From Pseudomonas bananamidigenes (GTDB lineage: Bacteria > Pseudomonadota > Gammaproteobacteria > Pseudomonadales > Pseudomonadaceae), in NCBI RefSeq assembly GCF_001679645.1, contig NZ_LRUN01000014.1, forward strand, positions 1-64,000: 64,000 nt of DNA, read 5' to 3'. The number at the start of each line of letters is the position of its first letter. Position 1 is the stretch's first letter. The notes under the pieces are model-generated. The model made no database searches, was not told the origin of the DNA, and worked only from the letters and a program-made list of their open reading frames with translations. Positions 49,061 to 61,059 of the stretch are shown piece after piece. The translations under genes were made by a program, and so were the position numbers.

Positions 49061-49070
49061 GGATTTGAGG

Positions 49071-50741
49071 CTAAACCACAATGCCCAGCGGAGGCTGACT
49101 GGCGTCGGCAATCAGGTAGTCAACCAGCTCTGCCAGCGGCAACGGCTTGCTGATCAGGTATCCCTGCACCTGATCGCAGCCGAACCCGCGCAGCAGATCC
49201 AGTTGCTCCGGGGTTTCCACCCCTTCGGCCACCACTTCCAGATGCAGGTTGTGCGCGAGGTTGATCATCGCGTGCACCAGTTTGCGGTTTTCTTCGCGCT
49301 GCTCCATGCCACCGACAAAACTCTTGTCGATCTTCAGCAAGGTGATCGGCAGGCTGTTGAGGTGCACGAACGACGAGAACCCGGTACCGAAGTCGTCCAG
49401 CGAGAAGCGCACGCCGAGGCGGCCGAGGGCGTCCATGGTCTGCTTGACCAGATCGCTGCGGCGCATGACGGCGGTTTCAGTCAGTTCGAATTCCAGCCAC
49501 TGCGCCTCGACCCCGCGTTCAGCGATCAAGCGGCTGAGGGTCGGCAGCAACTGGCTGTCCTGGAACTGGCGGAACGACAGGTTGATCGCCATGTGCAGCG
49601 CCGGTAATCCACGCTCGCGCAACACCTGCATGTCGCGCAGGGCCCGGGAAATCACCCAGTAGCCCAGCGGCACGATCAGGCCGCTCTGTTCGGCCAGCGG
49701 CACGAATTCGCTCGGCGGCAGCAGGCCGCGTTCGCTGTGGCGCCAGCGCACCAGCGCTTCAAGGCCGACGATCTGGCCGTCCTGCAGGTTCAGGCGCGGT
49801 TGGTAATGCAGCTCCAGTTCATCGCGACGCAAGGCCCGGCGCAGCTCGCTTTCGAGGTCGGCGATGCTGCGAGCGTTGCGGTTGATCCGTTCGTTGAAAA
49901 TATGAAAGGTGCAGCCTTGCGTGCTTTTGGCCTGCTGCATGGCGATGTGTGCGTGCCACATCAGCGGATCGGCGCCACCCTGGGCCCGGGCGTGAGCGAT
50001 GCCCAGGCTGGAACCGATCAACAGGCTTTCACCGTCGATCCAGTAAGGTTCGGCCAAGGCTTCGGTGATGCGCTCGGCCATCCATTCGGCCCGTTGCGGA
50101 GCGCGGCGGGTGTCGATCAGCAGGGCGAACTCATCGCTGCCCAGGCGTGCCAGTTGATCGCCGGCCTCCAGCTGGCTTTTCAGCCGGGCCACCACCTGCA
50201 GGATCAAGCGATCCCCGGCCTGATGGCCGAGGGCATCGTTGGCGTAGCGAAAGTTGTCGAGATCGAGATGCCCGAGGGCCAGACCGCGACCGTCGTTCTC
50301 GGCGAGGCGGGCTGTCAGCAAGGTCTGAAAACCCTGGCGGTTGGCGATGCCGGTCAGCGGATCCTGCTCGGCCAGGCGTTGCAGGGTGTTTTCCAGCACG
50401 CCGCGTTCACGGACATGGCGCAGGCAACGGCGCAGCATGCCCGCATCGAGGGCATCGAACACCAGCCAGTCGCTGACCCCATCGGGGACGGCTGCCGGTT
50501 CGGACTCCAGCAGCAGCACGGTCGGCAGACTGCAACGCCCGGGCGCCGGCTGCAACGCGGGAACGGTCAACAACACCGCATGGCGGTTGTCTTCGAACAG
50601 ACTGCTGACGGACTCCCAGCTCGGCGCGCTGACCAGCACCGCCGCGCTCCCCATTGGAGCCAGACACTCGCGCAATAACGCTGTCCACGCCGGCTCTTCG
50701 GCCAGGAGCAGCAAACGCAAGGGTTCGACAGGCGTAGACAA
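49071..50741 (-). CDS. Cyclic-di-GMP phosphodiesterase (degenerate GGDEF + EAL)
   Basis: A 556-residue cytoplasmic protein: an N-terminal receiver-like segment (about 1-115) without a convincing phospho-acceptor, a GGDEF domain with the signature changed to GSDEF and the inhibitory I-site RxxD position reading EAGD, and an intact EAL domain (GLEALVRWRH, FELTETAVM, FSLDDFGTGFSSF, LKIDKSFVGGM, VVAEGVETPEQLD). It should therefore hydrolyse c-di-GMP rather than make it. The P. aeruginosa gene at this place is ProE, an active phosphodiesterase. The start is TTG at 50741, with GGGAG 5 bases upstream; no ATG is nearby. Divergent from rep with 263 bases between starts. Confidence 0.9.
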   Translation of the reverse strand: MSTPVEPLRLLLLAEEPAWTALLRECLAPMGSAAVLVSAPSWESVSSLFEDNRHAVLLTVPALQPAPGRCSLPTVLLLESEPAAVPDGVSDWLVFDALDAGMLRRCLRHVRERGVLENTLQRLAEQDPLTGIANRQGFQTLLTARLAENDGRGLALGHLDLDNFRYANDALGHQAGDRLILQVVARLKSQLEAGDQLARLGSDEFALLIDTRRAPQRAEWMAERITEALAEPYWIDGESLLIGSSLGIAHARAQGGADPLMWHAHIAMQQAKSTQGCTFHIFNERINRNARSIADLESELRRALRRDELELHYQPRLNLQDGQIVGLEALVRWRHSERGLLPPSEFVPLAEQSGLIVPLGYWVISRALRDMQVLRERGLPALHMAINLSFRQFQDSQLLPTLSRLIAERGVEAQWLEFELTETAVMRRSDLVKQTMDALGRLGVRFSLDDFGTGFSSFVHLNSLPITLLKIDKSFVGGMEQREENRKLVHAMINLAHNLHLEVVAEGVETPEQLDLLRGFGCDQVQGYLISKPLPLAELVDYLIADASQPPLGIVV

Positions 50742-51004
50742 GCTGACTCCCTAGACTCTGCAATGATGTGGGCGGCGGGCATTATGCCGTTGCGAAGACC
50801 AATGACCAATGACAACGGTTATCAAAACGTTATTTTGTGTCACGAATGAGTACATTAGCCGCAAAATCACCGCGCATCCTCCGCGAAAGTAACAAAACCG
50901 GCAAATTTGAACCGCGTGCTGCGTCACAAGTCGGAGAGAGCGGCACAAATCGCTGAGCCTGTTAAAATGCCGGCCCATTTCGTCAACGACTCCCGAATTT
51001 TCGT

Positions 51005-53643
<2,639 letters not shown>

Positions 53644-53670
53644 TCACTGACTCAACTGCACCGCAATACT

Positions 53671-53694
53671 TGTGGGAGCGAGCTCGCTCCCACA
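53671..53694. repeat. Perfect 24-base REP palindrome
   Basis: A single REP core in which the two arms (TGTGGGAGCGAG and CTCGCTCCCACA) meet with no loop or spacer, giving a perfect palindrome. Elsewhere in this window the units have a CAAG or CCTG-type centre. Located 28 bases after xpt and 19 before the end of the convergent acetyl-CoA hydrolase gene. Confidence 0.9.
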
Positions 53695-53712
53695 GTGGTT
53701 TTGTGCCGGGGA

Positions 53713-55635
53713 TTATTGCGCGGTAGCTTTGAGGCCAGTGAGCAACAACCGCTGAAACAGGTCTTCCTTCAGGCCTTCCGGGTGGGTGAGCTGCATGCGC
53801 GCCAGATGCTCCGGATACAGCGAAGCCTCAGGCGCGTCCAGCGCTGCCTTGCCCAGCTCCAGAATCTCCGTCAGCTTGAACTTGCTCTTGAGCCAGTTGA
53901 GCGCCCGCAACAGATCCTTCTCCACCTCATTGAAATCGCAGCCCAGCGGATATTCCGGAAACAGGTTCGGGTGCCGGGCGGCAATCGCCTGCAGGCGCTG
54001 CGGGGTGTTGTCGGTGAAGCGTGGATCGAGACGGAAATCCTTCGGCAACTTGCCGACCTTCTGCGCCTGTTCGATCAGGCCTTGCTGGAAGCGCGAGTCG
54101 CTGATGTTCAACAACGACTCGATCACCACGGCGTCCGGCTTGCCGCGCAGATCCGCGATACCGTACTCGGTGACCACGATGTCGCGCAGATGCCGGGGAA
54201 TCGTGCAGTGGCCATATTCCCAGACGATATTCGAACTGACATCGCCGCCGGATTCGCGCCAACTGCGCAGCAGCAGAATCGAGCGGGCATCGTGCAGCGC
54301 ATGGCCCTGGGCGACGAAGTTGTATTGCCCGCCGACGCCGCTGAGCACCCGTCCGTCCTGCAGTTGATCCGCCACCCCCGCGCCCAGCAGGGTCATGGTG
54401 AACACAGTGTTGATGAACCGGGCATCGAGGCGCTGCAGGCGCTTGAGTTCTTCCTGACCGTACAGCTCGTTGATGTAACTGATGCGGGTCATGTTGAATT
54501 CAAGACGTTTGCCATGAGGCAGCTCGCGCAGACGCTCATAGAAACTGCGCGGCCCGAGGAAGAAACCGCCGTGCACTGAAATGCCGTCGTTTTGCGCCGC
54601 CTCGTCGAGGGTGCCGGCGTTGGCTTGTCGCTGGGTCTCGATGTCCGGGTAGACCTTGCGCCGGATGATCCCCGCGTCCGCCAGCACCAGCAGGCCGTTG
54701 ACGAACATTTCGCTGCAACCGTAAAGGCCCTTGGCGAACAGCTCGATGCCGCCCTCGCGCTCTATCAGCTGCGCCCACTGGCTGAGGTTCACATCGGTCA
54801 GCAAGGCCCGGTATCCGGCATTGTCGGCCTGCCGCGCCAGCAACGCGGCAGTCAGCGCATCGCCCATCGAACCGATGCCGATCTGCAAGGTGCCGCCATC
54901 GCGCACCAGGGTACTGGCGTGCAGGCCGATCAAGTGATCCTGAAACCCGACCGGCATGTTCGGCGTGGAAAACAGTGTGCTGCTGTCCTTTTCGTCGATC
55001 AGCAGGTCGAAGGTGTCGATGTCGACTTCGGCATCACCCGGCATATACGGCAGCCCGGTGTGCACCTGGCCGACCAGCAGGATCGTTTCCCCCGCTGCCC
55101 GGCGTCTGGCGATCATCGGGAACAGGTCGAGGGTGATGTCCGGATTGCAGCTCAAGCTCAGGCGATCGGGATATTCACTGCTGCTGGCCAGCAACTGCGC
55201 CACCAGATTCAGGCCGGCGGCGTTGATATCCCGGGCGGCATGGCTGTAGTTGCTGCTGACGTAGTCCTGCTGGGCCGGCGCGCTGTTGAGCAAGCTGCCG
55301 GGCTGCATGAAGAACTGCTCGATACGGATGTTGGACGGCAGGCTGTCGCGGCGCAGGTCAGCGAGAAACTCCAGCTCCGGATAATCGCCGAACACCCGCT
55401 CGACGAAGGGCTCGATGAAGCGCTTCTGCAAACCGTCACCCAAGGCCGGGCGACCGAGGCACAGGGCGGTGTAGATCGTCAGTTGTCGCTCGGGCAAACC
55501 GGCGATGCGCCGGTACAGCGCGTTGACGAAGGGATTGGGTTTGCCCAGCCCCAGCGGCAGCCCCATGTGGATGTGCGCCGGCAACCGTGCCAGTACGTCG
55601 TCCACTGCCTGTTCGATCGAACACAACTGCACCAT
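53713..55635 (-). CDS. Acetyl-CoA hydrolase/transferase family protein
   Basis: A 640-residue member of the acetyl-CoA hydrolase/CoA-transferase family, longer than the usual 430-500 residues because of extra sequence between the two domains. N-terminal part: HIHMGLPLGLGKPNPFVNALYR and VGQVHTGLPYMPGDAEVD; middle: LQIGIGSMGDALTAALL; C-terminal: SGVGGQYNFVAQGHAL, then RHLRDIVVTEYGIADLRGK, the standard C-terminal signature. Residues 320-400 include MFVNGLLVLADAGIIRRKVYP-like sequence found in this long subgroup. ATG 55635 has AGGAGG 6 bases upstream; an extra 21 upstream codons are excluded. Acyl-CoA substrate unknown. Confidence 0.88.
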   Translation of the reverse strand: MVQLCSIEQAVDDVLARLPAHIHMGLPLGLGKPNPFVNALYRRIAGLPERQLTIYTALCLGRPALGDGLQKRFIEPFVERVFGDYPELEFLADLRRDSLPSNIRIEQFFMQPGSLLNSAPAQQDYVSSNYSHAARDINAAGLNLVAQLLASSSEYPDRLSLSCNPDITLDLFPMIARRRAAGETILLVGQVHTGLPYMPGDAEVDIDTFDLLIDEKDSSTLFSTPNMPVGFQDHLIGLHASTLVRDGGTLQIGIGSMGDALTAALLARQADNAGYRALLTDVNLSQWAQLIEREGGIELFAKGLYGCSEMFVNGLLVLADAGIIRRKVYPDIETQRQANAGTLDEAAQNDGISVHGGFFLGPRSFYERLRELPHGKRLEFNMTRISYINELYGQEELKRLQRLDARFINTVFTMTLLGAGVADQLQDGRVLSGVGGQYNFVAQGHALHDARSILLLRSWRESGGDVSSNIVWEYGHCTIPRHLRDIVVTEYGIADLRGKPDAVVIESLLNISDSRFQQGLIEQAQKVGKLPKDFRLDPRFTDNTPQRLQAIAARHPNLFPEYPLGCDFNEVEKDLLRALNWLKSKFKLTEILELGKAALDAPEASLYPEHLARMQLTHPEGLKEDLFQRLLLTGLKATAQ

Positions 55636-55728
55636 CTGAAGCCTCCTGCCCGTTCCGTGAATAGAGGTACGACCGAGATTGCCGGTTGTTTGCTGCAATG
55701 AACAGCCTCAGCCCCGAATCGCAGGCGC

Positions 55729-55756
55729 AAAAAAACCGTCCGGAGACGGTTTTTTT
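55729..55756. terminator. Bidirectional intrinsic terminator
   Basis: Twelve-base-pair stem AAAAAAACCGTC / GACGGTTTTTTT with a CGGA loop. It follows the cytochrome c5 gene on the minus strand and insulates the acetyl-CoA hydrolase gene from it. Confidence 0.95.
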
Positions 55757-55771
55757 CGTCAGAAGCGCGGC

Positions 55772-56200
55772 TTATTTCAGGCCGGACATCTTCTGGATCG
55801 CGCCCTTCAGCTCGTCATCCGAGCAGTCGGCGCAGGTACCTTTCGGCGGCATGGAGTTGATACCGGTAATCGCCTTGGCGAGGATGCCGTCGAGGCCGCC
55901 CTGATGATCGGCGCGGTCTTTCCAGGCCGCTGTGTCACCGATTTTCGGCGCGCCCAGCAGGCCGGTGCCGTGGCAAGCGTTGCAGTGTTTGGCAATCACT
56001 TCGTCCGGAGTCTTCGCTCCGCCACCGCCGCCCGCCGAAGCGGCCACTTCCATCCCCTTGCACTCTTGCCCTTGAACACACACCTGGCCGACAGGCTCGA
56101 GGCGTTTGGCAATGTCGTCATTCGTCGCAGCTTGAGCGCTGACAGCCCAGAGGGCCAGTACGGTTGCTGGTACAGCCAGCATTTTCATAATTAGATTCAC
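55772..56200 (-). CDS. Cytochrome c5
   Basis: A periplasmic monohaem cytochrome c of 142 residues. After a signal peptide ending SAQA, the mature part has a haem site CNACH (Cys73, Cys76, His77), a distal Met117 in NSMPPKG and a CADC pair (Cys123, Cys126) just behind it, the disulfide characteristic of cytochrome c5. An extra Cys41/Cys47 pair (CVQGQEC) lies in the N-terminal extension. I use the GTG at 56200 (GAGG 8 bases upstream); ATG at 56188 is an alternative that leaves the signal peptide intact. Role: electron carrier, probably to oxidases. Confidence 0.92.
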   Translation of the reverse strand: MNLIMKMLAVPATVLALWAVSAQAATNDDIAKRLEPVGQVCVQGQECKGMEVAASAGGGGGAKTPDEVIAKHCNACHGTGLLGAPKIGDTAAWKDRADHQGGLDGILAKAITGINSMPPKGTCADCSDDELKGAIQKMSGLK

Positions 56201-56370
56201 GCGTTCACCCTCAATGGTGGCTATTCACGCCTGCGGCCACGGTTCGCAGGCGGGCGCAAGTATAGCGGGTAGCCCGCCACACTGAAACAACCCCAAAGTT
56301 AAAGGGGTCTTGTTGCGCATCGGTCAGACAGTCCGGACACCTTTGCCGCGGTGGTCTGGCGTCTCTCGGT

Positions 56371-56919
56371 TTAAAAGTTCGCCGGCGTGGCTGCGCTGAT
56401 TAGTCGCGCCGGTGCGTCGAACGGATTACGAAAACGATGCGGCTTGGTACTTTCAAAGTAGTAGCTGTCACCGGCTTCGAGGATAAAAGTTTCAAGGCCC
56501 ACCACCAGTTCCAGACGACCTTCCACCAGAATTCCGGTTTCCTCGCCTTCGTGGGTGAGCATTTCTTCACCGGTGTCGGCGCCAGGCGGATAGATCTCGT
56601 TCAGAAAGGCGATGGCCCGGCTCGGGTGCGCGCGACCGACCAGTTTCATGGTCACGGCGCCGTCGGAAATGTCGATCAGCTCGTTGGCCTTGTAGACGAT
56701 CTGGGTCGGTTTTTCCTGGAGGATCTCTTCGGAAAAGAACTCGACCATGGACATGGGAATCCCGCCCAGCACCTTCCTCAGCGAACTGATCGAAGGGCTG
56801 ACGCTGTTCTTTTCGATCATCGAAATGGTGCTGTTGGTGACGCCCGCGCGTTTGGCGAGTTCACGCTGGGAAAGCCCTTTGAGCTTGCGGATCGATTGCA
56901 GTCGTTCACCGACGTCCAA
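56371..56919 (-). CDS. pauR: XRE-cupin transcriptional regulator, PauR homologue
   Basis: A 182-residue regulator with an N-terminal Cro/C1-type helix-turn-helix (LKGLSQRELAKRAGVTNSTISMIEKN) and a C-terminal cupin sensor domain (EEMLTHEGEETGILVEGRLE, YYFESTKPHRFRNPF). In P. aeruginosa the gene at this position, next to dadX, is pauR, the repressor of the gamma-glutamylation pathway for putrescine and other polyamines. The start is TTG at 56919: AGGAGG lies 8 bases upstream, and this yields the family length starting at xDVGERLQSI. The open frame extends 84 codons upstream with no similarity. Target operators were not identified. Confidence 0.88.
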   Translation of the reverse strand: MDVGERLQSIRKLKGLSQRELAKRAGVTNSTISMIEKNSVSPSISSLRKVLGGIPMSMVEFFSEEILQEKPTQIVYKANELIDISDGAVTMKLVGRAHPSRAIAFLNEIYPPGADTGEEMLTHEGEETGILVEGRLELVVGLETFILEAGDSYYFESTKPHRFRNPFDAPARLISAATPANF

Positions 56920-57008
56920 GGCTTGGGCCTCCTGAGTGTTGTAGAAATATTGAGCGTTATCATGGCGACAGCGTTCAGTATTTACAACACTTGGGCCCGG
57001 CCCGGGCT

Positions 57009-58082
57009 TCAACCCCCGGAATAGAGCCTTGGCACCCGGCGCAGGTTGCAGAAGATCTGGTATGGAATGGTGTCCGCCCACTTCGCCACGTCGCTGGCGA
57101 GAATGTTTTTGCCCCACAGCTCCACGGTCGAACCGAGACCGGCTTGCGGTACGTCGGTCAGGTCGATGCACAGCATGTCCATCGACACGCGGCCCAATAT
57201 GCGACTGCGCTTACCGGCCACCAGTACCGGGGTGCCGGTCGGCGCCTGACGCGGATAGCCGTCGGCATAACCCATGGCAACCACGCCGATGCGCATCGGT
57301 TTGTCGGTGACGAATTTAGCGCCGTAGCCCACCGGCTCGCCGGCCGGCAGTTCGCGCACGCTGATGACTTTCGATTCCAGGGTCATCACCGGTTGCAGGC
57401 GTTCTGCCACGGCGTTGGCTTCTTCGAACGGAGTGGCGCCATAGAGCATGATGCCCGGGCGCACCCAGTCACTTTGAATCTGTGGCCATCCCAGCACCGC
57501 CGGGGAATTGCGCAGACTGACTTCGGCGGCAAGGCCCTGACGCGCAGCTTCGAACACGGCAACCTGATCGGCGCTGCTTTGCTCATGCAGTTCATCGGCC
57601 CGGGCGAAGTGGCTCATCAGCACGATCTTCGCCACTTTGCCGCTGGCCAGCAGGCGTTGGTAGGCCGCCGGGTAATCCTTCGGATGCAGGCCGACGCGGT
57701 GCATGCCCGAGTCGAGCTTCAGCCACACGGTGATCGGTTTGCTCAACGCGGCCTGCTCGATCGCTTCGAGCTGCCACAACGAATGCACCACACACCAGAA
57801 GTCATGCTCGACGATCAGCGCCAGCTCATCGGCCTCGAAAAAGCCTTCAAGCAACAGCACCGGTGCGCGAATCCCCGCAGCACGCAGCTCCAGGGCTTCT
57901 TCGATACAGGCCACCGCGAAGCCGTCCGCTTGTGCCTCCAGCGCCTGGGCACAACGTACTGCGCCATGACCGTAGGCGTCGGCCTTGATCACCGCCAGTG
58001 CCTTGGCACCGGTGACTTCACGGGCGATACGGTAGTTGTGACGCAGGGCTTCTAGATCGATCAGGGCACGGGCAGGACGCAT
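57009..58082 (-). CDS. dadX: Catabolic alanine racemase DadX
   Basis: PLP-dependent racemase of L- and D-alanine, 357 residues as in P. aeruginosa DadX. Lys33 in [11 protein letters not shown] binds PLP; the second catalytic base Tyr lies in the C-terminal domain ([10 protein letters not shown]), and [10 protein letters not shown] and [13 protein letters not shown] are family signatures. Starting at ATG 58082 ([10 protein letters not shown]) removes 69 upstream codons. It lies 95 bases after ridA, in the order dadA-ridA-dadX, and converts L-alanine to the D-form that DadA oxidises. Confidence 0.94.
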   Translation of the reverse strand: MRPARALIDLEALRHNYRIAREVTGAKALAVIKADAYGHGAVRCAQALEAQADGFAVACIEEALELRAAGIRAPVLLLEGFFEADELALIVEHDFWCVVHSLWQLEAIEQAALSKPITVWLKLDSGMHRVGLHPKDYPAAYQRLLASGKVAKIVLMSHFARADELHEQSSADQVAVFEAARQGLAAEVSLRNSPAVLGWPQIQSDWVRPGIMLYGATPFEEANAVAERLQPVMTLESKVISVRELPAGEPVGYGAKFVTDKPMRIGVVAMGYADGYPRQAPTGTPVLVAGKRSRILGRVSMDMLCIDLTDVPQAGLGSTVELWGKNILASDVAKWADTIPYQIFCNLRRVPRLYSGG

Positions 58083-58177
58083 GGCAGCAGACTTCTTGGC
58101 GGTCATGGGAATAAAAACCGGCGCTGGCTGGCGGCGTGAACCGCCAACAGCACCGGGAGAGGGATCTTTGCAGCAGG

Positions 58178-58531
58178 TTACGGCAACGCGGCGACGATGG
58201 AGATTTCCACCAGGATGTCCGGCCTGGCCATCTTCGCTTCGACTGTGGCACGGGCCGGCGCGGCGCCTTTGGGCAGCCACTGGTCCCACACCGAATTCAT
58301 CCCGGCAAAGTGCGCCTCGATGTCGTTCAGGTAGATCGTCGCCGACAGCAGATGCTGTTTGTCGGTACCGGCCAGATCCAGCAGACGCTCGATATTGGCG
58401 AGTACGTCGCGGGTCTGCTGTTCTACCCCGGCGTTGAAGTCATCACCGACCTGACCGGCCAGATACACGATGCCGTTGTGGCTGACGATCTGACTCATGC
58501 GCTCATTGGTGAGCTGGCGCTGGATTGCCAT
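58178..58531 (-). CDS. ridA: RidA family enamine/imine deaminase
   Basis: RidA proteins hydrolyse reactive enamines and imines such as 2-aminoacrylate. The 117 residues carry [31 protein letters not shown] and the carboxyl-binding arginine in [13 protein letters not shown] 58531 ([11 protein letters not shown]) lies inside the last codons of dadA, a 29-base overlap, implying coupled translation. Next to a D-amino-acid dehydrogenase that yields imino acids, a detoxifying or accelerating role is likely. Confidence 0.92.
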   Translation of the reverse strand: MAIQRQLTNERMSQIVSHNGIVYLAGQVGDDFNAGVEQQTRDVLANIERLLDLAGTDKQHLLSATIYLNDIEAHFAGMNSVWDQWLPKGAAPARATVEAKMARPDILVEISIVAALP

Positions 58532-59807
58532 GCTTTGCGGACTCCTGGGTCTTGTTGCCATAACGGGAAATATCGAGGCCTTCGGCGCTGATCTGCGGCT
58601 TTTTCTTCGCCATCAGGTCAGCCAGCAGGCGACCGGAGCCGCACGCCATGGTCCAGCCGAGGGTACCGTGACCGGTGTTCAGGAACAGATTCTTGAACGG
58701 CGTGGCGCCGACGATCGGCGTGCCGTCCGGCGTGGTTGGGCGCAGACCGGTCCAGAAACTGGCTTCGGCCAGATTGCCGCCCTGAGGATAAAGGTCGTTG
58801 ACGATCATCTCCAGGGTTTCGCGCCGACGCGGGTTCAGCGACAGGTCAAAACCGGCGATCTCCGCCATGCCGCCGACGCGGATGCGGTTGTCGAAACGGG
58901 TGATCGCCACCTTGTAGGTTTCGTCGAGAATGGTCGAAGTCGGGGCCATGGCCGGGTTGGTGATCGGCACGGTCAGCGAGTAGCCCTTCAACGGATAGAC
59001 CGGGGCCTTGATGCCCAGCGGCTTGAGCATTTGTGGCGAATAGCTGCCGAGTGCCAGCACGTAGCGGTCGGCGGTTTCCAGCTTGCCGTCGATCCACACG
59101 CCGTTGATGCGATCACCGGCAAAGTCGAGGCGCTGGATGTCCTGGTTGAAACGGAATTCCACACCCAGGTTCACCGCCATTTCGGCGAGGCGGGTGGTGA
59201 AGATCTGGCAGTCGCCGGTCTGGTCGTTCGGCAGGCGCAGCGCACCGGCCAGGATGTCAGTGACGCTGGCCAGGGCCGGCTCGACGCGGGCAATGCCGGC
59301 GCGGTCGAGGACTTCGAACGGCACGCCGGACTCTTTCAGCACGGCGATATCCTTGGCGGCGCCATCCAGCTGGGCCTGAGTGCGGAACAACTGAGTAGTA
59401 CCGAGGCTGCGGCCTTCGTAGGCAATGCCGGTTTCGGCGCGCAATTCGTCGAGGCAGTCGCGGCTGTACTCGGACAGACGCACCATGCGCTCCTTGTTCA
59501 CTGCGTAACGGCTGGCGGTGCAGTTACGCAGCATCTGCGCCATCCACAGGTACTGATCGATGTCGGCTGTGGCCTTGATCGCCAGCGGCGCGTGGCGTTG
59601 CAGCAGCCACTTGATGGCCTTGAGCGGCACGCCTGGAGCAGCCCACGGCGAGGCATAACCCGGCGAGACCTGGCCTGCGTTGGCGAAACTGGTCTCCATG
59701 GCCGCGGCTGGCTGCCGGTCGACCACCACCACTTCAAACCCGGCACGGGCCAGATAGTAAGCACTGGCGGTACCGATGACGCCGCTACCCAAGACCATAA
59801 CGCGCAT
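58503..59807 (-). CDS. dadA: D-amino acid dehydrogenase small subunit DadA
   Basis: Membrane-associated FAD enzyme oxidising D-alanine and other D-amino acids to 2-oxo acids and ammonia. The 434 residues open with the Rossmann motif [17 protein letters not shown] and contain [32 protein letters not shown] and the C-terminal FAD signature [25 protein letters not shown] 59807 is used; the 50 upstream codons overlap the divergent dadR promoter. It starts the dadA-ridA-dadX transcript and is divergent from dadR, its presumed activator. Confidence 0.95.
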   Translation of the reverse strand: MRVMVLGSGVIGTASAYYLARAGFEVVVVDRQPAAAMETSFANAGQVSPGYASPWAAPGVPLKAIKWLLQRHAPLAIKATADIDQYLWMAQMLRNCTASRYAVNKERMVRLSEYSRDCLDELRAETGIAYEGRSLGTTQLFRTQAQLDGAAKDIAVLKESGVPFEVLDRAGIARVEPALASVTDILAGALRLPNDQTGDCQIFTTRLAEMAVNLGVEFRFNQDIQRLDFAGDRINGVWIDGKLETADRYVLALGSYSPQMLKPLGIKAPVYPLKGYSLTVPITNPAMAPTSTILDETYKVAITRFDNRIRVGGMAEIAGFDLSLNPRRRETLEMIVNDLYPQGGNLAEASFWTGLRPTTPDGTPIVGATPFKNLFLNTGHGTLGWTMACGSGRLLADLMAKKKPQISAEGLDISRYGNKTQESAKHGNPAPAHQ

Positions 59808-59962
59808 TTTTTGTATCCCTCTCGCGGCGTGCCGCGTACGTCTGTTGTTAGAGCAATGATGCGCGCAGTGTAAGAAAGATTCGCCAGTGCTTTTCACTGT
59901 ATAAGCGCCTATATTTGGCGACAATTCTCGGCAAAAACCCTTTTCACGGAGGCGCATCCCCT
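59808..59962. promoter_or_regulatory. dadA-dadR divergent promoter region
   Basis: 155 bases between the divergent starts of dadA and dadR. It is locally AT-rich and includes AGTG-CTTTT-CACT near 59886 and CGCC-TATATTT-GGCG near 59907, two short inverted repeats of the sort bound by Lrp/AsnC octamers. Sites are proposed from symmetry only. Confidence 0.45.
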
Positions 59963-60451
59963 ATGCGTACCAACACTCAGACCAAACGTGAGCTGGACAA
60001 GATCGACCGCAACATCTTGCGGATCCTGCAGGCGGACGGGCGGATATCATTCACTGAACTGGGCGAGAAGGTCGGGCTCTCCACCACGCCGTGCACCGAG
60101 CGCGTGCGGCGCCTGGAGCGCGAGGGGATCATCATGGGCTACAACGCCCGGCTGAATCCGCAGCACTTGAAGGGCAGCCTGCTGGTGTTCGTCGAAATCA
60201 GCCTCGACTACAAGTCCGGCGACACGTTCGAAGAGTTCCGACGCGCCGTGCTGAAACTGCCTCACGTGCTGGAGTGCCACCTGGTGTCAGGGGATTTCGA
60301 CTATCTGGTGAAGGCGCGGATTTCCGAGATGGCCTCTTACCGCAAACTGCTGGGCGACATCCTGCTCAAGCTGCCGCACGTGCGCGAATCCAAGAGCTAC
60401 ATCGTGATGGAAGAAGTGAAAGAGAGCCTGAGCCTGCCGATTCCGGACTGA
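59963..60451 (+). CDS. dadR: Lrp/AsnC family regulator DadR
   Basis: A 162-residue Lrp/AsnC protein. An N-terminal winged helix (ELDKIDRNILRILQADGRISFTELGEKVGLS, with recognition part TTPCTERVRRLEREG) precedes a RAM ligand domain (LLVFVEISLDY, VLECHLVSGDFDYLVKA). In P. aeruginosa the divergent Lrp-type regulator of dadA-dadX is DadR, which responds to alanine. ATG 59963 follows GGAGG; 16 codons upstream in frame are excluded. Followed by a REP pair. Confidence 0.92.
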   Translation: MRTNTQTKRELDKIDRNILRILQADGRISFTELGEKVGLSTTPCTERVRRLEREGIIMGYNARLNPQHLKGSLLVFVEISLDYKSGDTFEEFRRAVLKLPHVLECHLVSGDFDYLVKARISEMASYRKLLGDILLKLPHVRESKSYIVMEEVKESLSLPIPD

Positions 60452-60468
60452 GATTTGTGGTGCCCCCC

Positions 60469-60535
60469 TTCGCGAGCAGGCTCGCTCCCACAGGAAAATA
60501 CATTTCAAATGTGAGAGCGAGCCTGCTCGCGAAGG
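60469..60535. repeat. Paired REP elements (inverted)
   Basis: GCGAGCAGGCTCGCTCCCAC near 60472 and GTGAGAGCGAGCCTGCTCGC near 60511. The second unit has A in place of G in its first arm (GTGAGAG). The spacer is only about 17 bases, shorter than in the other pairs of this window. Confidence 0.9.
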
Positions 60536-60560
60536 CCTCGACTCGATTCAGAATGAGCTG

Positions 60561-60914
60561 CTAAACCAGCACCTGCCGATTCGCAGCCATGTACTCGAAC
60601 ACCTGCTTCTCGACCCGTGGATGAATCAGCTCCACGGGCCGCCGGCCGTTGGGGCACGGCAAGGTCCGGGTGGTGCCGAACAACCGGCAGATCAGCGGCC
60701 GCTCGTCATACACCGTGCAGCCGTCCGGCCCAAGGTGCACGCAGTTGAGTGCTTCCATGGCCGTATCCTGCTCGGCGCGGGTCTTGCGCGGTAACCGGGC
60801 CATTTCCTCGGGCGAAGTGGTCACCGGCCCGCAGCAGTCGTGGCAGCCCGGAACGCACTCGAACGTGGGGATCTGCTGGCGCAGGGTGCGGATTTTCTGA
60901 CTGTTGCAGCTCAT
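60561..60914 (-). CDS. YkgJ family cysteine cluster protein
   Basis: A 117-residue protein of the YkgJ/Fe-S-oxidoreductase-like family. The cysteines fall in two groups: ECVPGCHDCCGP (Cys20, 24, 27, 28) and NCVHLGPDGCTVYDERPLICRL with a further Cys in LPCPNGRR. They probably bind zinc or an iron-sulfur cluster. No enzyme activity is established. It lies on the minus strand between dadR and the FAD oxidase. Confidence 0.9.
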   Translation of the reverse strand: MSCNSQKIRTLRQQIPTFECVPGCHDCCGPVTTSPEEMARLPRKTRAEQDTAMEALNCVHLGPDGCTVYDERPLICRLFGTTRTLPCPNGRRPVELIHPRVEKQVFEYMAANRQVLV

Positions 60915-61059
60915 TGCAGCGGTAACCGGAGCGGAATAGGCGGCAATTGTGCCGCAAAAGCCGTGATCCAGACACTACAGGCCGACCGATGTTGCCCGGC
61001 CTCGGGCCTGCGGCTTATGCTCCGTCAAATTTTCTCGACACCCGTTCAGGATGACGCCC

